A stretch of 64,000 bases of DNA, taken from the NCBI GenBank assembly GCA_000283575.1, contig AP012044.1, positions 1,116,001-1,180,000 of the forward strand, in the 5' to 3' direction. This document shows, one piece after another, positions 28,248 through 37,486 of this stretch. The notes beneath the pieces were generated by a model. That model did not search any database. It was not told the DNA's origin and worked only from the letters and a program-made list of their open reading frames with translations. Within the stretch, counting starts at the first letter, position 1; each line of letters opens with the position of its first letter. Made by a program: the position numbers and the translations under genes. The DNA comes from Oscillibacter valericigenes Sjm18-20. Its GTDB lineage: Bacteria; Bacillota; Clostridia; Oscillospirales; Oscillospiraceae.

Positions 28248-28295
28248 AAAATCGCCCCAATGGTTAGACAGTCTTGCTGTCTAACCATTGGGGCG
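28248..28295 (-). terminator. Terminator of the chemoreceptor gene
   Basis: A perfect 19-bp stem (28253-28271 with 28277-28295, loop TCTTG) is followed on the minus strand by a T-run at 28252-28247. It lies 32 bases after the chemoreceptor stop codon. Confidence 0.9.
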
Positions 28296-28327
28296 CAAAG
28301 CACTGGCGCGGGGCTCTTCGATTCAAC

Positions 28328-30526
28328 TCAATACTTTCCGGCGAAGGAAACCGGGTCTTTTGCCAAAGCCCTTTCCGAAGTTTCCGCCGAAATCTCGGCG
28401 GAAACCGTCTCCGCAGAGGCCAGAGTTTCCCTGTTCAGCTTGAACTGGCCCACCAAGTCCTTCAGCGTCTGTGCCTGCGCGGACATCTCCTCGCTGGAAG
28501 CGGCGCTCTCTTCGGAGGTGGCGGAGTTGGTCTGTACCACGCTGGAAATCTGATCGATTCCCAGAGAGATCTGAGTAATGGAGGAGGCCTGCTGCCGGGC
28601 GGCCTCCGCGATCTTTTCCACCATCTCCGCCGTGGCTCTGGAATTCTCCGCCACGGCGTCCAGAGTCGTGGCGGTGGTATTGGCAATACCCGCACCCTTT
28701 GTCACGGACTGCACCGCGGCCTCGATTAAAGCGGCGGTATCCTTGGACGCGGCGGCGGACTTGCCGGCCAGATTCCGCACCTCGTCCGCCACCACGGCAA
28801 AGCCCTTGCCGGCTTCGCCGGCTCTCGCGGCCTCCACGGCGGCGTTCAGGGCCAATATATTCGTCTGGAACGCGATATCCTCGATGGTTTTGATGATGCG
28901 GCCGATCTGCTGGGAATTCTCGCTGATCTCGCCCATGGCGGCGACCATTTCCTTCATCTGCCGGTCACACTGCTCCATCATTACGCCGGTCTCATCGACC
29001 TTATGTCTGGCCTCCTCCGCATTTTTAGAAGTCTCGCCGATCTGGCCGGAAACCTCTGAGATGGTGGCCGCCAGTTCCTCGACCGAGGAAGCCTGCTCCG
29101 TGGCCCCCTGAGCCAGCGTCTGTGCGCCGGCAGAGACCTGCTCCGCATTGGCGGAAACATTGTTCGACGCGCTGTCAATCTTTAAAAGCGTGCTGCCCAA
29201 GGTGACGGAGATCTGGCCGATGGAATTCAGAAGCTTCCCCAGTTCTCCCGCATACTTATCCGCGCACTGGGACTGTACTGTGAAATTTCCTGCGCACATC
29301 TCTCCCAGCAAATGGCCCTCGTCAACAATGATCGCCTTCAGATTATCCGACATGCTGAGAAACACCGCGGCCAGATTTCCCAGCTCGTTATTTGGGAACC
29401 GATATGGCTGCGCGTCCTCGGACAGATCGTAGCGCCCCATTTTCTCAGCCAACCGCATCAGCGGCGCGATGGGAGCCAACGACCTGCGGATGATCGCGAA
29501 GCACAGCAGCGCAAGTACGGCAATACCGATCAGCCCAAGGATTATCAGCGCGATAGTGATCGATGTCACGGCGGAATATGCCTCGGATTTGTTGACCACA
29601 AACGAACTCACCCAGGTCAGATCAGTGCCATCCAGCGTAATCGGCTGATAGATGGCAAGAGCGGCTTTATTGCCAAAATAGGAATTGGAGATTTCCTTGA
29701 CCACATTCTCTCCGCTCAAAACAGCGGGCAGCGCATCTGCCAGTGAGGTGTCTGTCTCCTGCGTTCCAATCTTGGATTCATCGCAGGTATGTGCAATGTA
29801 AGTGCCGGTGTTGTCCAAAATGCAGCTGTATGCCGTGGAATAGCCGCCGGTGGTATACTCCAGCGCGCCGATGCTCTCTGTCTGAATATCGCAGGTGGCA
29901 ACGCCGAGAAAATGTCCGCTGCCGTCGATCACGGGGGTGCTGAGTGTAATCAGCCAGACCGTTTTGCCGGAGGAAAGCTGATAGCTGTACGGCGCGGTGA
30001 CATGCGTCTGCAGGTTTTCCTTGGTGGGAGCATAATAATCGCCATCCCGATAGACCGTATAGTCGCTGCCGATATCCACTGTGATGCTTCCGCCATCCTG
30101 ATAGGCGTAATAGGAAAGCCCATCCGGGGTATCCGGGAAAAACGCATTCGGCTCAAAGGCAAAATATGCGGAAAATACGCGCCCGGAATTCACCGCATCC
30201 TTCAGCGACTCAATTATCATCGGCTCGGAAATTTCCCGACCGAAGTTCCGATACCGCTGCACGTCGCCGGCAAGGGCTTCTGCATATACATCCATAGTTT
30301 CAAGATATAAATTAGCCGTCTGCGCATTCTGATTGGCGATATACTCAATTTCCTTGTTCATGAGGTCCGTGACGACATTTCTGGATAGAATATTGAAGCA
30401 AAGACACATAATTGCCACAATCACCAGAACCGCCGCTGCAATGATGACCGGGATTTGCAGCGTCAGGCGATGCTCTCTCATCCCCTTACCGTACAGGGTT
30501 TTTTCCTGTCGCTCTCTTTTTGACAT
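28328..30526 (-). CDS. Methyl-accepting chemotaxis protein
   Basis: A 732-residue chemoreceptor. It has an N-terminal membrane segment near residues 22-45 and a large extracellular dCACHE-like sensor to about residue 340. A second membrane segment ([19 protein letters not shown]) and a HAMP-like region follow. The cytoplasmic signalling hairpin tip reads [20 protein letters not shown]. It relays ligand binding to CheA/CheW, which are not in the window. ATG 30526 follows AAAGGAG and is preferred over a longer frame that begins 69 codons earlier with no site. The ligand is unknown. Confidence 0.93.
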   Translation of the reverse strand: MSKRERQEKTLYGKGMREHRLTLQIPVIIAAAVLVIVAIMCLCFNILSRNVVTDLMNKEIEYIANQNAQTANLYLETMDVYAEALAGDVQRYRNFGREISEPMIIESLKDAVNSGRVFSAYFAFEPNAFFPDTPDGLSYYAYQDGGSITVDIGSDYTVYRDGDYYAPTKENLQTHVTAPYSYQLSSGKTVWLITLSTPVIDGSGHFLGVATCDIQTESIGALEYTTGGYSTAYSCILDNTGTYIAHTCDESKIGTQETDTSLADALPAVLSGENVVKEISNSYFGNKAALAIYQPITLDGTDLTWVSSFVVNKSEAYSAVTSITIALIILGLIGIAVLALLCFAIIRRSLAPIAPLMRLAEKMGRYDLSEDAQPYRFPNNELGNLAAVFLSMSDNLKAIIVDEGHLLGEMCAGNFTVQSQCADKYAGELGKLLNSIGQISVTLGSTLLKIDSASNNVSANAEQVSAGAQTLAQGATEQASSVEELAATISEVSGQIGETSKNAEEARHKVDETGVMMEQCDRQMKEMVAAMGEISENSQQIGRIIKTIEDIAFQTNILALNAAVEAARAGEAGKGFAVVADEVRNLAGKSAAASKDTAALIEAAVQSVTKGAGIANTTATTLDAVAENSRATAEMVEKIAEAARQQASSITQISLGIDQISSVVQTNSATSEESAASSEEMSAQAQTLKDLVGQFKLNRETLASAETVSAEISAETSERALAKDPVSFAGKY

Positions 30527-30821
30527 AGTATAGTGCTCCTTTCTGTTGGGAACCCAATGATTTGGATTCGCTTCCTGTCGCAAAGGGGGGACCGTTTGGC
30601 ACCCTGTGCTTTCTACAATACCAGCAGTTAATTGCCTGGTGTTTATATCTCGACTGCATACGGGGAAAAGTTTATAGCTGCGAATGTAAAATTTATTTCG
30701 GGAATACGCCTGGGGATCGGTATCCTTCGCCATGCCGACCGCCCCACAGGTGAAACCGGTTTTCTTAGGAGACGGATGCTAAAAGAGTGCGCAGTGTCCG
30801 GCTGTGGAGATGATTTAAGCA

Positions 30822-30860
30822 AACAAAGCGCGGGAGTCCACAGGACTCCCGCGCTTTGTT
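30822..30860 (-). terminator. 18-bp inverted repeat after the SleC-like gene
   Basis: 30822-30839 and 30843-30860 are perfect complements with a three-base loop (ACA). It lies 51 bases downstream of the minus-strand SleC-like gene. A T-tract is only partial, so it may act as a terminator or RNA end stabiliser. The rest of 30527-30910 shows no gene. Confidence 0.6.
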
Positions 30861-30910
30861 GCGGAGAAAACCCAACCGTATCAAATCCCCGATCTTTACA
30901 ATAATCAGGC

Positions 30911-32155
30911 TCACGACAGCTTGCTTACGGCGGTAAAAACATCCGAGATGCGATACCAGGTCGGAAAGTTGACCCGTCCCGTGACCGGAAGGTCAAAAGT
31001 CTGCTGGAATACGCTGACGGCATTCGCCGTACTCTCCCCATATACGCCGTCTTCAGCTACCTTTGGAATCAGCGGATAGTTGTTGGAGATGGTATTCAGC
31101 TGGCGCTGGATGGTCTGCACGGAACTGCCGGTCGAGCCGACTTCCAGTGCGGTTCCGGGAAACGAGATTGGAATTCCCTCCACCTTTTTTGCTTCCTTGA
31201 GTATGATCTCATAGCCGTAGAAGCTCTTCAGAATTTGAAGCGCGGGATATCCCTGATCGCCCAGGTTCTTCGACCCCCATTGACTCAGCCAGCCGTCACA
31301 GCTGACCCGTGCCCCGTCGCAATATTGGGTAAAAAGAGGCTGGGCGATGTCCGGCTTGGTGATATATGTGGTAAATATCTCGTCCACCACATCCGATATC
31401 TCCTGAAAGATAGTACGCCCATAGGTGAACGCCTGATCGAAGGCGGTGGAGTTTGTCACGGTAAAATCGTAGCCCTTGCCCCGGTACCACTCGGTATAGA
31501 CCCGGTTGAGCGTGAAAGAAATAATTGCCAGAATGTTGGCCTTCAGCGTCTCCTTCGGCCATGTGGAGTAAATCTCGCTGCTGGCGACATTCTTGATGTA
31601 ATCCGTGAAGCCCACGGTGACGTTGCCAGCCGAGGCGTCGTTTGGAACGCCCAGATGTACCACGACCAGCCCGGGCACCACCGGCTCCGGCAGAACCACC
31701 AGATTGCTCGGAAATGGCAGTTCCTTAACGGCCGCCTCCGGAATTTTGGGCGGGAAGTTTCCCCACAGCGTCGGATAGGGGATCAGAATTCCGGGAAACT
31801 GTGGCTTCAGGGACACGTTTTGCACTGCGGTGACCTGCGGATACATCTGGACGTTTTCGATGATCGCCTCCTGATAGTTCGGAAATGCGATGGTCAGATT
31901 GTACTGGTTGAAAGGACGCGGCTGGTCGCTGCTCATGGAGTATTCAAGCGGCGGAGTTGAAAATGCCAGCTCGGGAGCTTTTCCCTGCGCGTTTGTCCGA
32001 ACTTCCTCCAAAGTTTTTCCGGAATCCGGGTCGATTACCCGCACCGTTGCGCCCTCGGCGGGCCTGCCGAGGTCTGACAGAAACGTGTTGATCTGTAATT
32101 GGCCGATGCCCCCCAGCGTATTTTCCACCGGCGCGGTATTGACTCCACTATTCAT
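30911..32155 (-). CDS. SleC-like spore cortex-lytic protein with peptidoglycan-binding domain
   Basis: A 414-residue protein. Its middle (about residues 195-330) resembles the SpoIID-type lytic domain of SleC (ETLKANILAIISFTLNRVYT). Its C-terminus (about 335-410) is a PG_binding_1 repeat (GSTGSSVQTIQRQLNTIS, DGVYGESTANAVSVFQQ). SleC of clostridia degrades cortex peptidoglycan during spore germination. There is no standard Sec signal, and SleC-type proteins reach the spore by other means. A GGGAGGAGAG site precedes ATG. An alternative is a spore-coat protein of the same architecture without enzyme activity. Confidence 0.75.
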   Translation of the reverse strand: MNSGVNTAPVENTLGGIGQLQINTFLSDLGRPAEGATVRVIDPDSGKTLEEVRTNAQGKAPELAFSTPPLEYSMSSDQPRPFNQYNLTIAFPNYQEAIIENVQMYPQVTAVQNVSLKPQFPGILIPYPTLWGNFPPKIPEAAVKELPFPSNLVVLPEPVVPGLVVVHLGVPNDASAGNVTVGFTDYIKNVASSEIYSTWPKETLKANILAIISFTLNRVYTEWYRGKGYDFTVTNSTAFDQAFTYGRTIFQEISDVVDEIFTTYITKPDIAQPLFTQYCDGARVSCDGWLSQWGSKNLGDQGYPALQILKSFYGYEIILKEAKKVEGIPISFPGTALEVGSTGSSVQTIQRQLNTISNNYPLIPKVAEDGVYGESTANAVSVFQQTFDLPVTGRVNFPTWYRISDVFTAVSKLS

Positions 32156-32621
32156 GCAGAAGCTCTCCTCCCTGCGTATTGATATTGGACTTGACGATGC
32201 TCTCCCTGCCGGACAGCAAAAACCCGTACGGGTTCACCTTGCCATTGCCCCACTTGATATTTGGATATTGCCCGTTAATCGTTCGCCCGACGCAGATGAC
32301 CCCGGAACATGCTCAGCTCTTTGGATCGGCTGGGATTGCGCTTGCTGTTCGGAAGGCAGTTCCCCGATCGATGCAGTTTGGAATTGTGCCGCCGACAGCG
32401 GGAAATGGTGGATGCAATCCTACGTGTCAGACGGTATATTGCGGGGCAAATTTCTTCGGGATACGCATTTGCGTGTCCGAAGCGGAATGTGCGGCCTTTA
32501 TATAAGACCGTGAGCTTTTTGGCAACTTATGTATATGCCGTTTCCGAGGGATTTATCACACGCGCCCACAGCACCGCGTGGCATCGGATAGACATACGCC
32601 AGAATATTTTAGCAAATACTC
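32156..32621. other. Intergenic region between divergent genes
   Basis: No coding frame in this stretch has a ribosome site or family features, although several short open frames cross it on the plus strand. It should hold the sporulation-type promoter of the SleC-like gene, which I could not place. A palindrome CCCGTACGGG lies at about 32224-32233. Confidence 0.4.
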
Positions 32622-32679
32622 TTGAAATCCACATCACAATGTGATATATGTTTAATGTAATTATAAAAGTTACATTAAA
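32622..32679 (+). promoter_or_regulatory. Promoter with two palindromic operators for the redox operon
   Basis: TTGAAA (32622-32627), a 17-base spacer and TATATG (32645-32650), with an extended -10 TG. ATCACAATGTGAT lies in the spacer (32633-32645). A perfect inverted repeat, TTTAATGTAA (32651-32660) and TTACATTAAA (32670-32679), covers the expected transcription start. The downstream Rrf2 regulator is the obvious candidate to bind it. Confidence 0.7.
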
Positions 32680-32703
32680 ACACGACCATAAGGGAGAATT
32701 ACC

Positions 32704-33645
32704 ATGAAAAAGAGTATGCTAGTGTTAGGCTTGGTCTTCTTGCTCCTTTTGAGCGCCTGCGGTGCGAACGGTTCGACGTCCGCCGGCAATGAAGAAGCGT
32801 CCGGGGCCATGGGTGCACAGGCGTCCGACAGTTCCCAAGCCGCCGCTTCCGGACCGGTCAAAATTACCGCCGAGGAGGCCTACGCCCGCATGAACAGCGG
32901 CGACCCGGTCATCGTGGTGGATGTGAGAACGGCGGAGGAATACGCTGAAAAGCACATTCCCGGCGCAATTCTGATCCCCAATGAAGAGATCGGTACGAAG
33001 CCTCCCGCCGGACTTCCCGTTCTGAATGCGGAAATTCTCATCTACTGCCGCAGCGGCAACCGAAGCGCGCAGGCCGCAAAGAAGCTGGCGGATATGGGCT
33101 ATACCAATCTCAGCGATTTTGGCGGAATCAATGACTGGCCCTATGAAACGGAGAGCGGCGAATATCAGATACCCGAAAAAGACGGAACTCTGTCCTCCTT
33201 TACCGCCTACGATCTCAACGGCACATTGGTGGATGAGAGCCTGTTTGCGGATTATCGGCTCACCATGATTAACATCTGGGCGACTTTCTGCGGTCCCTGC
33301 CTGCGTGAAATGCCGGAGCTGGGGCAGCTGTCTGCCGATTACGCGGAGCGGGGTGTACAGATCGTGGGCATCGTCGCGGATGTACCGCAGAGAGACGACG
33401 GGACTTATTCCCCGGATATGGTGGAGACGGCGCAGGCTCTGGTGGCTCAAACCGGCGCCAAGTATCGCCATCTGCTGCCCTCCGCCGATCTGGTGTCTGC
33501 CAAGCTGGGCGAGGTAAATGCCGTTCCGGAGACGATTTTTGTGGATCGACAGGGAAAGCTGGTCGGTCAATCCTATGTGGGGTCCCGCAGCGGCGAAGAC
33601 TGGTCGAAGATCATCGACTCCCTTCTGGAAGAGGCGGCGGCATGA
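32704..33645 (+). CDS. Rhodanese-thioredoxin fusion lipoprotein
   Basis: A 313-residue exported lipoprotein. The signal peptide ends in a lipobox (LLSAC, Cys at residue 19) followed by a Ser/Ala/Gly linker. A rhodanese domain (about 52-150) has the active cysteine in IYCRSGNRSAQ. A TlpA/ResA-like thioredoxin domain (about 160-310) has WATFCGPCLREM with the CGPC pair. It would handle sulfane sulfur or thiol-disulfide exchange outside the membrane. It is the first gene of a four-gene redox operon and overlaps the Rrf2 gene by ATGA. Confidence 0.92.
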   Translation: MKKSMLVLGLVFLLLLSACGANGSTSAGNEEASGAMGAQASDSSQAAASGPVKITAEEAYARMNSGDPVIVVDVRTAEEYAEKHIPGAILIPNEEIGTKPPAGLPVLNAEILIYCRSGNRSAQAAKKLADMGYTNLSDFGGINDWPYETESGEYQIPEKDGTLSSFTAYDLNGTLVDESLFADYRLTMINIWATFCGPCLREMPELGQLSADYAERGVQIVGIVADVPQRDDGTYSPDMVETAQALVAQTGAKYRHLLPSADLVSAKLGEVNAVPETIFVDRQGKLVGQSYVGSRSGEDWSKIIDSLLEEAAA

Positions 33646-34064
33646 CGGCGGAGTTTTCTTTGGCGGTTCACGCGCTGGTATATCTGCTGCGCAAGGGGAC
33701 GGTGGTTTCCAGTGGAGAGCTGGCGGAGAACATCTGTACCAATCCCGCCCGGGTTCGCAAGGTCATGGCCAAACTGCACAGAGCCGGCCTGGTGGACTCC
33801 TTTCGGGGAAAAGGAAGCGGTTATCAGACCCGGCCAGACAGTGCCGGACTGCCGTTGGACCGAGTTTTGTCCGCCTTGAAGGAAGAGCCCGTCACGGTGA
33901 ACTGGCGCTCGGGCAGTATTGATAAGAAGTGCCTGCTCGCCTCGGGAATGGGGGAGATTATGGATGGCCTTTGCGCGAACATGAATACGGCCTGCCGCAG
34001 GCAGCTGGAGGCTGTGACCATCAGGGATGTCAATGAACGCATTTTTTCGGGAAAGAGGGCGTAA
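33642..34064 (+). CDS. Rrf2-family transcriptional regulator
   Basis: A 140-residue winged-helix regulator. The Rrf2 start FSLAVHALVYLLRKG and recognition region NPARVRKVMAKLHRAGLV (near residues 33-50) are clear, followed by GKGSGYQT. Cysteines in the C-terminal half (KKCLLASG, ANMNTACRR) could carry an Fe-S cluster or sense thiols, though the usual three-Cys IscR/NsrR spacing is not obvious. Embedded in the redox operon, it probably controls its own promoter through the palindrome at 32651-32679. Confidence 0.9.
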   Translation: MTAEFSLAVHALVYLLRKGTVVSSGELAENICTNPARVRKVMAKLHRAGLVDSFRGKGSGYQTRPDSAGLPLDRVLSALKEEPVTVNWRSGSIDKKCLLASGMGEIMDGLCANMNTACRRQLEAVTIRDVNERIFSGKRA

Positions 34065-34135
34065 GACGTGAAGTGCAATGGGATGATTCTTTTTTCGGAT
34101 GTGACCGTCTTCGACGGACTCGATTTTTTTACGCG

Positions 34136-34276
34136 ATGAGAGGCCGCAGATATATCATGGCTGCGATTTTCGTCGTGGCCATCGCCCTGATTCTCACAGG
34201 CGCTTTACTGGGCGAGCCTGCCGAAGTGGAGCAGAAAGCCGTCAACATCTGCCTTGAATGTATTGGTATCGGCTGA
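34136..34276 (+). CDS. CD1871A-family CxxC peptide
   Basis: A 46-residue membrane peptide. It has one hydrophobic helix (IMAAIFVVAIALILTGALLG) and ends in NICLECIGIG, the hallmark of the clostridial CD1871A family, whose CxxC pair has no proven role. ATG 34136 is chosen by family length. There is no strong ribosome site, so it may depend on coupling to upstream translation; ATG 34073 would add 21 unrelated residues. It is followed by a TGATG overlap with a 4Fe-4S membrane protein, the usual partner. Confidence 0.82.
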   Translation: MRGRRYIMAAIFVVAIALILTGALLGEPAEVEQKAVNICLECIGIG

Positions 34277-35127
34277 TGAGACAACTGAAAAGACATTGGA
34301 TTCAGGCCCTGGCGACGCTGCTGAGCAATCCCCACATTCCCAACTTCTTTACCGGTGGCATTTATCAGGGCTCCGCAAAACGCATCTGCGTACCGGGGCT
34401 GAACTGCTATTCCTGCCCGGGGGCGGCTGGCGCATGCCCAATCGGCTCGCTGCAGGCGGTCATCGGCGGACGGACGCGGAACGTATCCTATTATGTGACA
34501 GGGATTATTTTGCTGTTTGGCGCTTTGTTCGGACGGCTGATCTGCGGCTTTTTATGCCCGTTCGGTTTTGTGCAGGACCTGCTGCACAAGATACCCGCCC
34601 CAAAGCCGAAGCTGCCGCGGCGGCTGGACCGGACACTGCGCTGGGGGAAATACGTCGCTTTGGCCGCCGTACTGATTTTGCCGGCAGTGCTGACCGACGC
34701 CTTTGGCATCGGCGATCCGGTTTTCTGTAAATACGTCTGTCCGGCCGGGACGCTGGAGGGCGGTATCCCTCTATTGCTTGCAAATGAAGGGCTGCGCGCC
34801 GCAGCGGGCTTCCTGTTCTCCTGGAAAATGGGAATTCTGGTTTGTGTGCTGGTCGGTTCCGTCCTGCTGTACCGCCCTTTTTGTAAATACCTCTGCCCGC
34901 TGGGAGCCATATACGGGCTGCTGAACCGATTCAGCGCCTATCAGATGCGGGTGGATGAGAGCGCCTGCGTTCACTGCGGCAAATGTGAGAAGGCCTGTAA
35001 AATGGGCGTGGACGTGACCGAAAAGATCAACTCGGCGGAATGTATTCGATGCGGCCTGTGTAAAGACGTCTGTCCCACCCATGCCATTTGGTCCGGATTT
35101 GGAAAGGGCAGGGAAGGGGACCGCTAA
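34276..35127 (+). CDS. 4Fe-4S binding membrane protein (NapH/YccM-like)
   Basis: A 283-residue polytopic membrane ferredoxin. It has about four to five hydrophobic segments, cytoplasmic-type cysteine clusters after helices (GFLCPFGFVQDLLHK, KYVCPAGTLEGG, KYLCPLGAIYG), and two C-terminal [4Fe-4S] motifs (CVHCGKCEKAC, CIRCGLCKDVC). An additional cysteine-rich N-terminus is CYSCPGAAGACPIG. Such proteins pass electrons across or along the membrane. ATG 34276 overlaps the CD1871A stop (TGATG); ATG 34258 lies inside that gene. It probably feeds reducing power to the lipoprotein thioredoxin via the CxxC peptide. Confidence 0.9.
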   Translation: MRQLKRHWIQALATLLSNPHIPNFFTGGIYQGSAKRICVPGLNCYSCPGAAGACPIGSLQAVIGGRTRNVSYYVTGIILLFGALFGRLICGFLCPFGFVQDLLHKIPAPKPKLPRRLDRTLRWGKYVALAAVLILPAVLTDAFGIGDPVFCKYVCPAGTLEGGIPLLLANEGLRAAAGFLFSWKMGILVCVLVGSVLLYRPFCKYLCPLGAIYGLLNRFSAYQMRVDESACVHCGKCEKACKMGVDVTEKINSAECIRCGLCKDVCPTHAIWSGFGKGREGDR

Positions 35128-35155
35128 AAGAATTTCCTCCACGGACCTCTTACGC

Positions 35156-35191
35156 AAAAATGCCGCCCCTCATTTTGTGGGGCAGCTTTTT
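35156..35191 (+). terminator. Terminator of the redox operon
   Basis: AAAAATGCCGCCCC pairs with GGGGCAGCTTTTT with one mismatch, and the T-run is at 35187-35191. It lies 29 bases after the 4Fe-4S protein gene. Confidence 0.75.
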
Positions 35192-35402
35192 GCGCAGAAC
35201 GTAAGCTCCCTGACTTTGTACCTGTTTTGCGGATTTGGAACCGCCTCAGCGTATCACCAGCCGGCACTTGATTGCCGATTCCATGCCGCAGAACTCCGAA
35301 AAGGCACGGCTGTCCATGGCTTCTGCCACCATTGCTTCTCGGGCAGGTTATACTTTGCAGAAGGTAAAGCCGCAGCATCCGTTCCGAATTGTTGGGCTCA
35401 TT

Positions 35403-35464
35403 TCGGCACTCTCCTTTATATAGGGCCTTTCCACACGCGTTTCTTCTGTGCGGCGGCACCTTAA
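35403..35464 (-). repeat. Dispersed stem-loop repeat, copy A
   Basis: On the minus strand this has the stem CCGCAC..GTGTGG around ACAGAAGAAACG, then a GGCCCTATATAAAGGAG-like tail. A second copy is at 39055-39113. The two align along nearly their whole length, with the exact 13-mer CGTTTCTTCTGTG (plus strand) at the centre. Confidence 0.5.
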
Positions 35465-35471
35465 TTTCTTA

Positions 35472-35502
35472 TTGACTCTGACGCAACGTAATAGTGTATA
35501 TT
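35472..35502 (+). promoter_or_regulatory. MerR-type promoter with 19-bp spacer
   Basis: TTGACT (35472-35477) and TATATT (35497-35502) are separated by 19 bases. The spacer holds an imperfect dyad (CTCTGACG, CAA, CGTAATAG). Overlong spacers are typical of promoters that MerR-family proteins untwist to activate, so autoregulation by the next gene is likely. Confidence 0.75.
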
Positions 35503-35544
35503 CATTCCTGTGGCCCAAAGGACACAGGAAAGGAGGACTCATTT

Positions 35545-36276
35545 ATGAAGATCAATGAAGTGGCGAAGCTCACCGGGGTCACTGTGCGGACGCTGCATTA
35601 TTACGACCAGATCGGTCTGCTGAAGCCCAGCCGGATTACGGAGGCGGGCTATCGTCTCTACGACCGGGAAGCGCTGGCGGCGTTACAGCAAGTCCTGTTT
35701 TTCCGGGAGCTGGATTTTCCGCTTCAGGAGATCCGGGCGATTATGGGAAAACCGGGCTATGATCGGCGGGAGGCGCTGGAAAAGCACCGTGAGATGCTCC
35801 TCAAAAAGCGGGAACGTATCGAGGGACTGATCGATCTGGTAGACAGAACATTGAAAGGAGAAAACAATATGAGTTTTCGGGAGTTTGACAAGACGGAAAT
35901 TGAAACCATGAAAGAAAAGTACGCGGCGGAGGTCCGAGAGCGTTGGGGCGGCACTGCGGCTTATCAGGAGGAACGGGAAAAGACGGCGGATTACGGAGGC
36001 GACAGATGGAACGCCGTCAACGACGAGGGCGCGGCGCTTATGAGGGCTTTTGCGGAGCACCGGCGCGAAGCGCCGGAAGGGGCTACGGTGCAAGAGCTGG
36101 TTTGGCAGTGGAAGGATTATATTACAAGGAATTTCTATCACTGTACAGACGAAATCCTGGCGGGCCTGGGCGCCATGTATGCGGGAGATAAGCGATTTAC
36201 AGAGAACATCGACAAAAACGGCATGGGGACCGCGGCATTTATGGCAAAGGCCATCGGGATATACTGCCAAAAGTAA
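35545..36276 (+). CDS. MerR-family regulator with TipAS-like domain
   Basis: A 243-residue regulator. The N-terminal MerR domain begins MKINEVAKLTGVTVRTLHYY and includes GLLKPSRITEAGYRLYD. A coiled-coil follows to about residue 110. The C-terminal half (about 120-240) is TipAS-like, an alpha-helical pocket that binds thiopeptides or other drugs (RWNAVNDEGAALM, GDKRFTENIDKNGMG). ATG 35545 has an AAAGGAGG site. No efflux pump gene follows, so its target beyond itself is not visible. Confidence 0.93.
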   Translation: MKINEVAKLTGVTVRTLHYYDQIGLLKPSRITEAGYRLYDREALAALQQVLFFRELDFPLQEIRAIMGKPGYDRREALEKHREMLLKKRERIEGLIDLVDRTLKGENNMSFREFDKTEIETMKEKYAAEVRERWGGTAAYQEEREKTADYGGDRWNAVNDEGAALMRAFAEHRREAPEGATVQELVWQWKDYITRNFYHCTDEILAGLGAMYAGDKRFTENIDKNGMGTAAFMAKAIGIYCQK

Positions 36277-36621
36277 GGGGAAGGGAAAGCGCAAGAGAAC
36301 CGTCCTGCGCACAGTCCAAGGGAGACGCAGAGGTTCCGGCATGGGGGAGACCCCATCGGACCGGTCGCTGAACCCTTTTGCAGAATTTTTCGTATGGACT
36401 GCGTATATTTGAGATGTGGAATGCATAGAGAGAACCTTGAAGTAAAACCGCCGGGTAGGATATTCTTCCCGGCGGTAATTTGCGCTCATAGGAGTCTTAC
36501 GCTGCCGCATAGGATAGCGGGGAGGACGCGCGGACGCGCGTCCTTAGAATCGGCGGGCCGCTCGCCGTGAAAGCGGCAGATGCGACGCGTTCGATTGCGC
36601 GCTGCAAAGAGGGAGGGTCTT
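36277..36621. other. Intergenic region with two hairpins upstream of sigK
   Basis: No gene is supportable. ACCGCCGGG..CCCGGCGGT (36447-36476) may end the MerR transcript, although the T-tract is weak. AGGACGCGCG..CGCGCGTCCT (36523-36544) is a very GC-rich hairpin, and GCTGCCGC (36501) can pair with GCGGCAG (36574), giving sigK a structured leader. Confidence 0.45.
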
Positions 36622-37314
36622 ATGCTGACTGCGGCGCTGCTGCTGTTTGCCAACACGTTGCTCTTTTCCCTGCGCCTCAACGGAGGCGGCTCGTTTCCAA
36701 AGCCTCTGACAGCCGATGAGGAACGGGAATATCTCCGCCGTATGGCCGAGGGGGACATGAAGGCGCGGGATGCGCTGATCGAACGGAATCTGCGGCTGGT
36801 GGCTCACGTGGTAAAAAAATACTACTGTGCCCAGAGCAATCAGGAGGACCTGCTCTCGATCGGTACGATTGGCCTTATTAAGGGTGTCTCGACGTTTGAC
36901 GCGTCCAAGGGTGCAAGGCTTGCTACTTATGCGGCGCGGTGCATTGAAAATGAAATCCTGATGTATTTCCGAAGTCAGAAAAAGCTCCAGGGAGACGTGT
37001 CGCTGGCGGATTCGATTGATACGGACAAGGAGGGAAATACTCTGCAGCTCATGGACGTGGTGGGCGTAAACGACACGATGCTGGACGATATTCAGGACCG
37101 TGACGACGCTCAGCGTCTGCGTCGGCTTGTGGCGGAGACGCTGACGACACGGGAGGCGGAGATTATTCGGCTGCGATACGGTCTGGGCGGTACGGTCCCC
37201 CTGACTCAGCGGGAAGTGGCATCATCTTTTGGAATCTCCCGAAGCTATGTATCGCGTCTGGAGACAAAGGCGCTGGCCAAACTGCGGGAGGCATTTAAAG
37301 AAGGCGAGAGTTAA
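36622..37314 (+). CDS. sigK: Sporulation RNA polymerase sigma factor SigK
   Basis: A 230-residue sigma-70 family factor of the late mother-cell type. It has a hydrophobic N-terminal pro-sequence (LTAALLLFANTLLFSLRL) before GGGSFPKPLTADEEREYL, so it should need cleavage, as Bacillus pro-SigK does. Region 2 (DLLSIGTIGLIKGVSTFD, YAARCIENEILMYFR) and region 4 (LTQREVASSFGISRSYVSRL) are complete. The gene is contiguous, with no skin-like element. ATG 36622 follows GGGAGGG. It directs spore coat and cortex genes, possibly including the SleC-like and CgeB-like genes nearby. An IS element sits 157 bases downstream. Confidence 0.93.
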   Translation: MLTAALLLFANTLLFSLRLNGGGSFPKPLTADEEREYLRRMAEGDMKARDALIERNLRLVAHVVKKYYCAQSNQEDLLSIGTIGLIKGVSTFDASKGARLATYAARCIENEILMYFRSQKKLQGDVSLADSIDTDKEGNTLQLMDVVGVNDTMLDDIQDRDDAQRLRRLVAETLTTREAEIIRLRYGLGGTVPLTQREVASSFGISRSYVSRLETKALAKLREAFKEGES

Positions 37315-37462
37315 AAAAAGCCGCTGTCTCTGTTAAACTGAGGACCGATATTCACAAATGTTGAAGCAAGGTATACAAGTGATAGATTTAACTGATAGCT
37401 TCAGCAAAAGAGCAGAGCTGCCCAATCATAGCAGCAGGCGGCACAGGACTGGTTCTCTTTTG

Positions 37463-37470
37463 TATAGTAC
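37463..37470. repeat. Target-site duplication, left copy
   Basis: TATAGTAC flanks the IS256-type element and is repeated exactly at 38922-38929. Confidence 0.9.
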
Positions 37471-37486
37471 GGGACAATCCCAAGTT

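Noticed and set aside
30640..30700. Sigma-D (motility) promoter for the chemoreceptor
   Set aside because: A TAAA and a GTCGAGAT-like word occur at about the right distance, but the -10 does not fit the consensus well enough to annotate.
32179..32505. 108-codon plus-strand frame upstream of the redox operon
   Set aside because: Lacks a ribosome site and family motifs, and other frames in the same place are equally open. I left the region as non-coding.
36622..37314. Skin-type recombination element in sigK
   Set aside because: The sigma factor gene is uninterrupted, and the nearby IS element lies outside it with its own target duplication.
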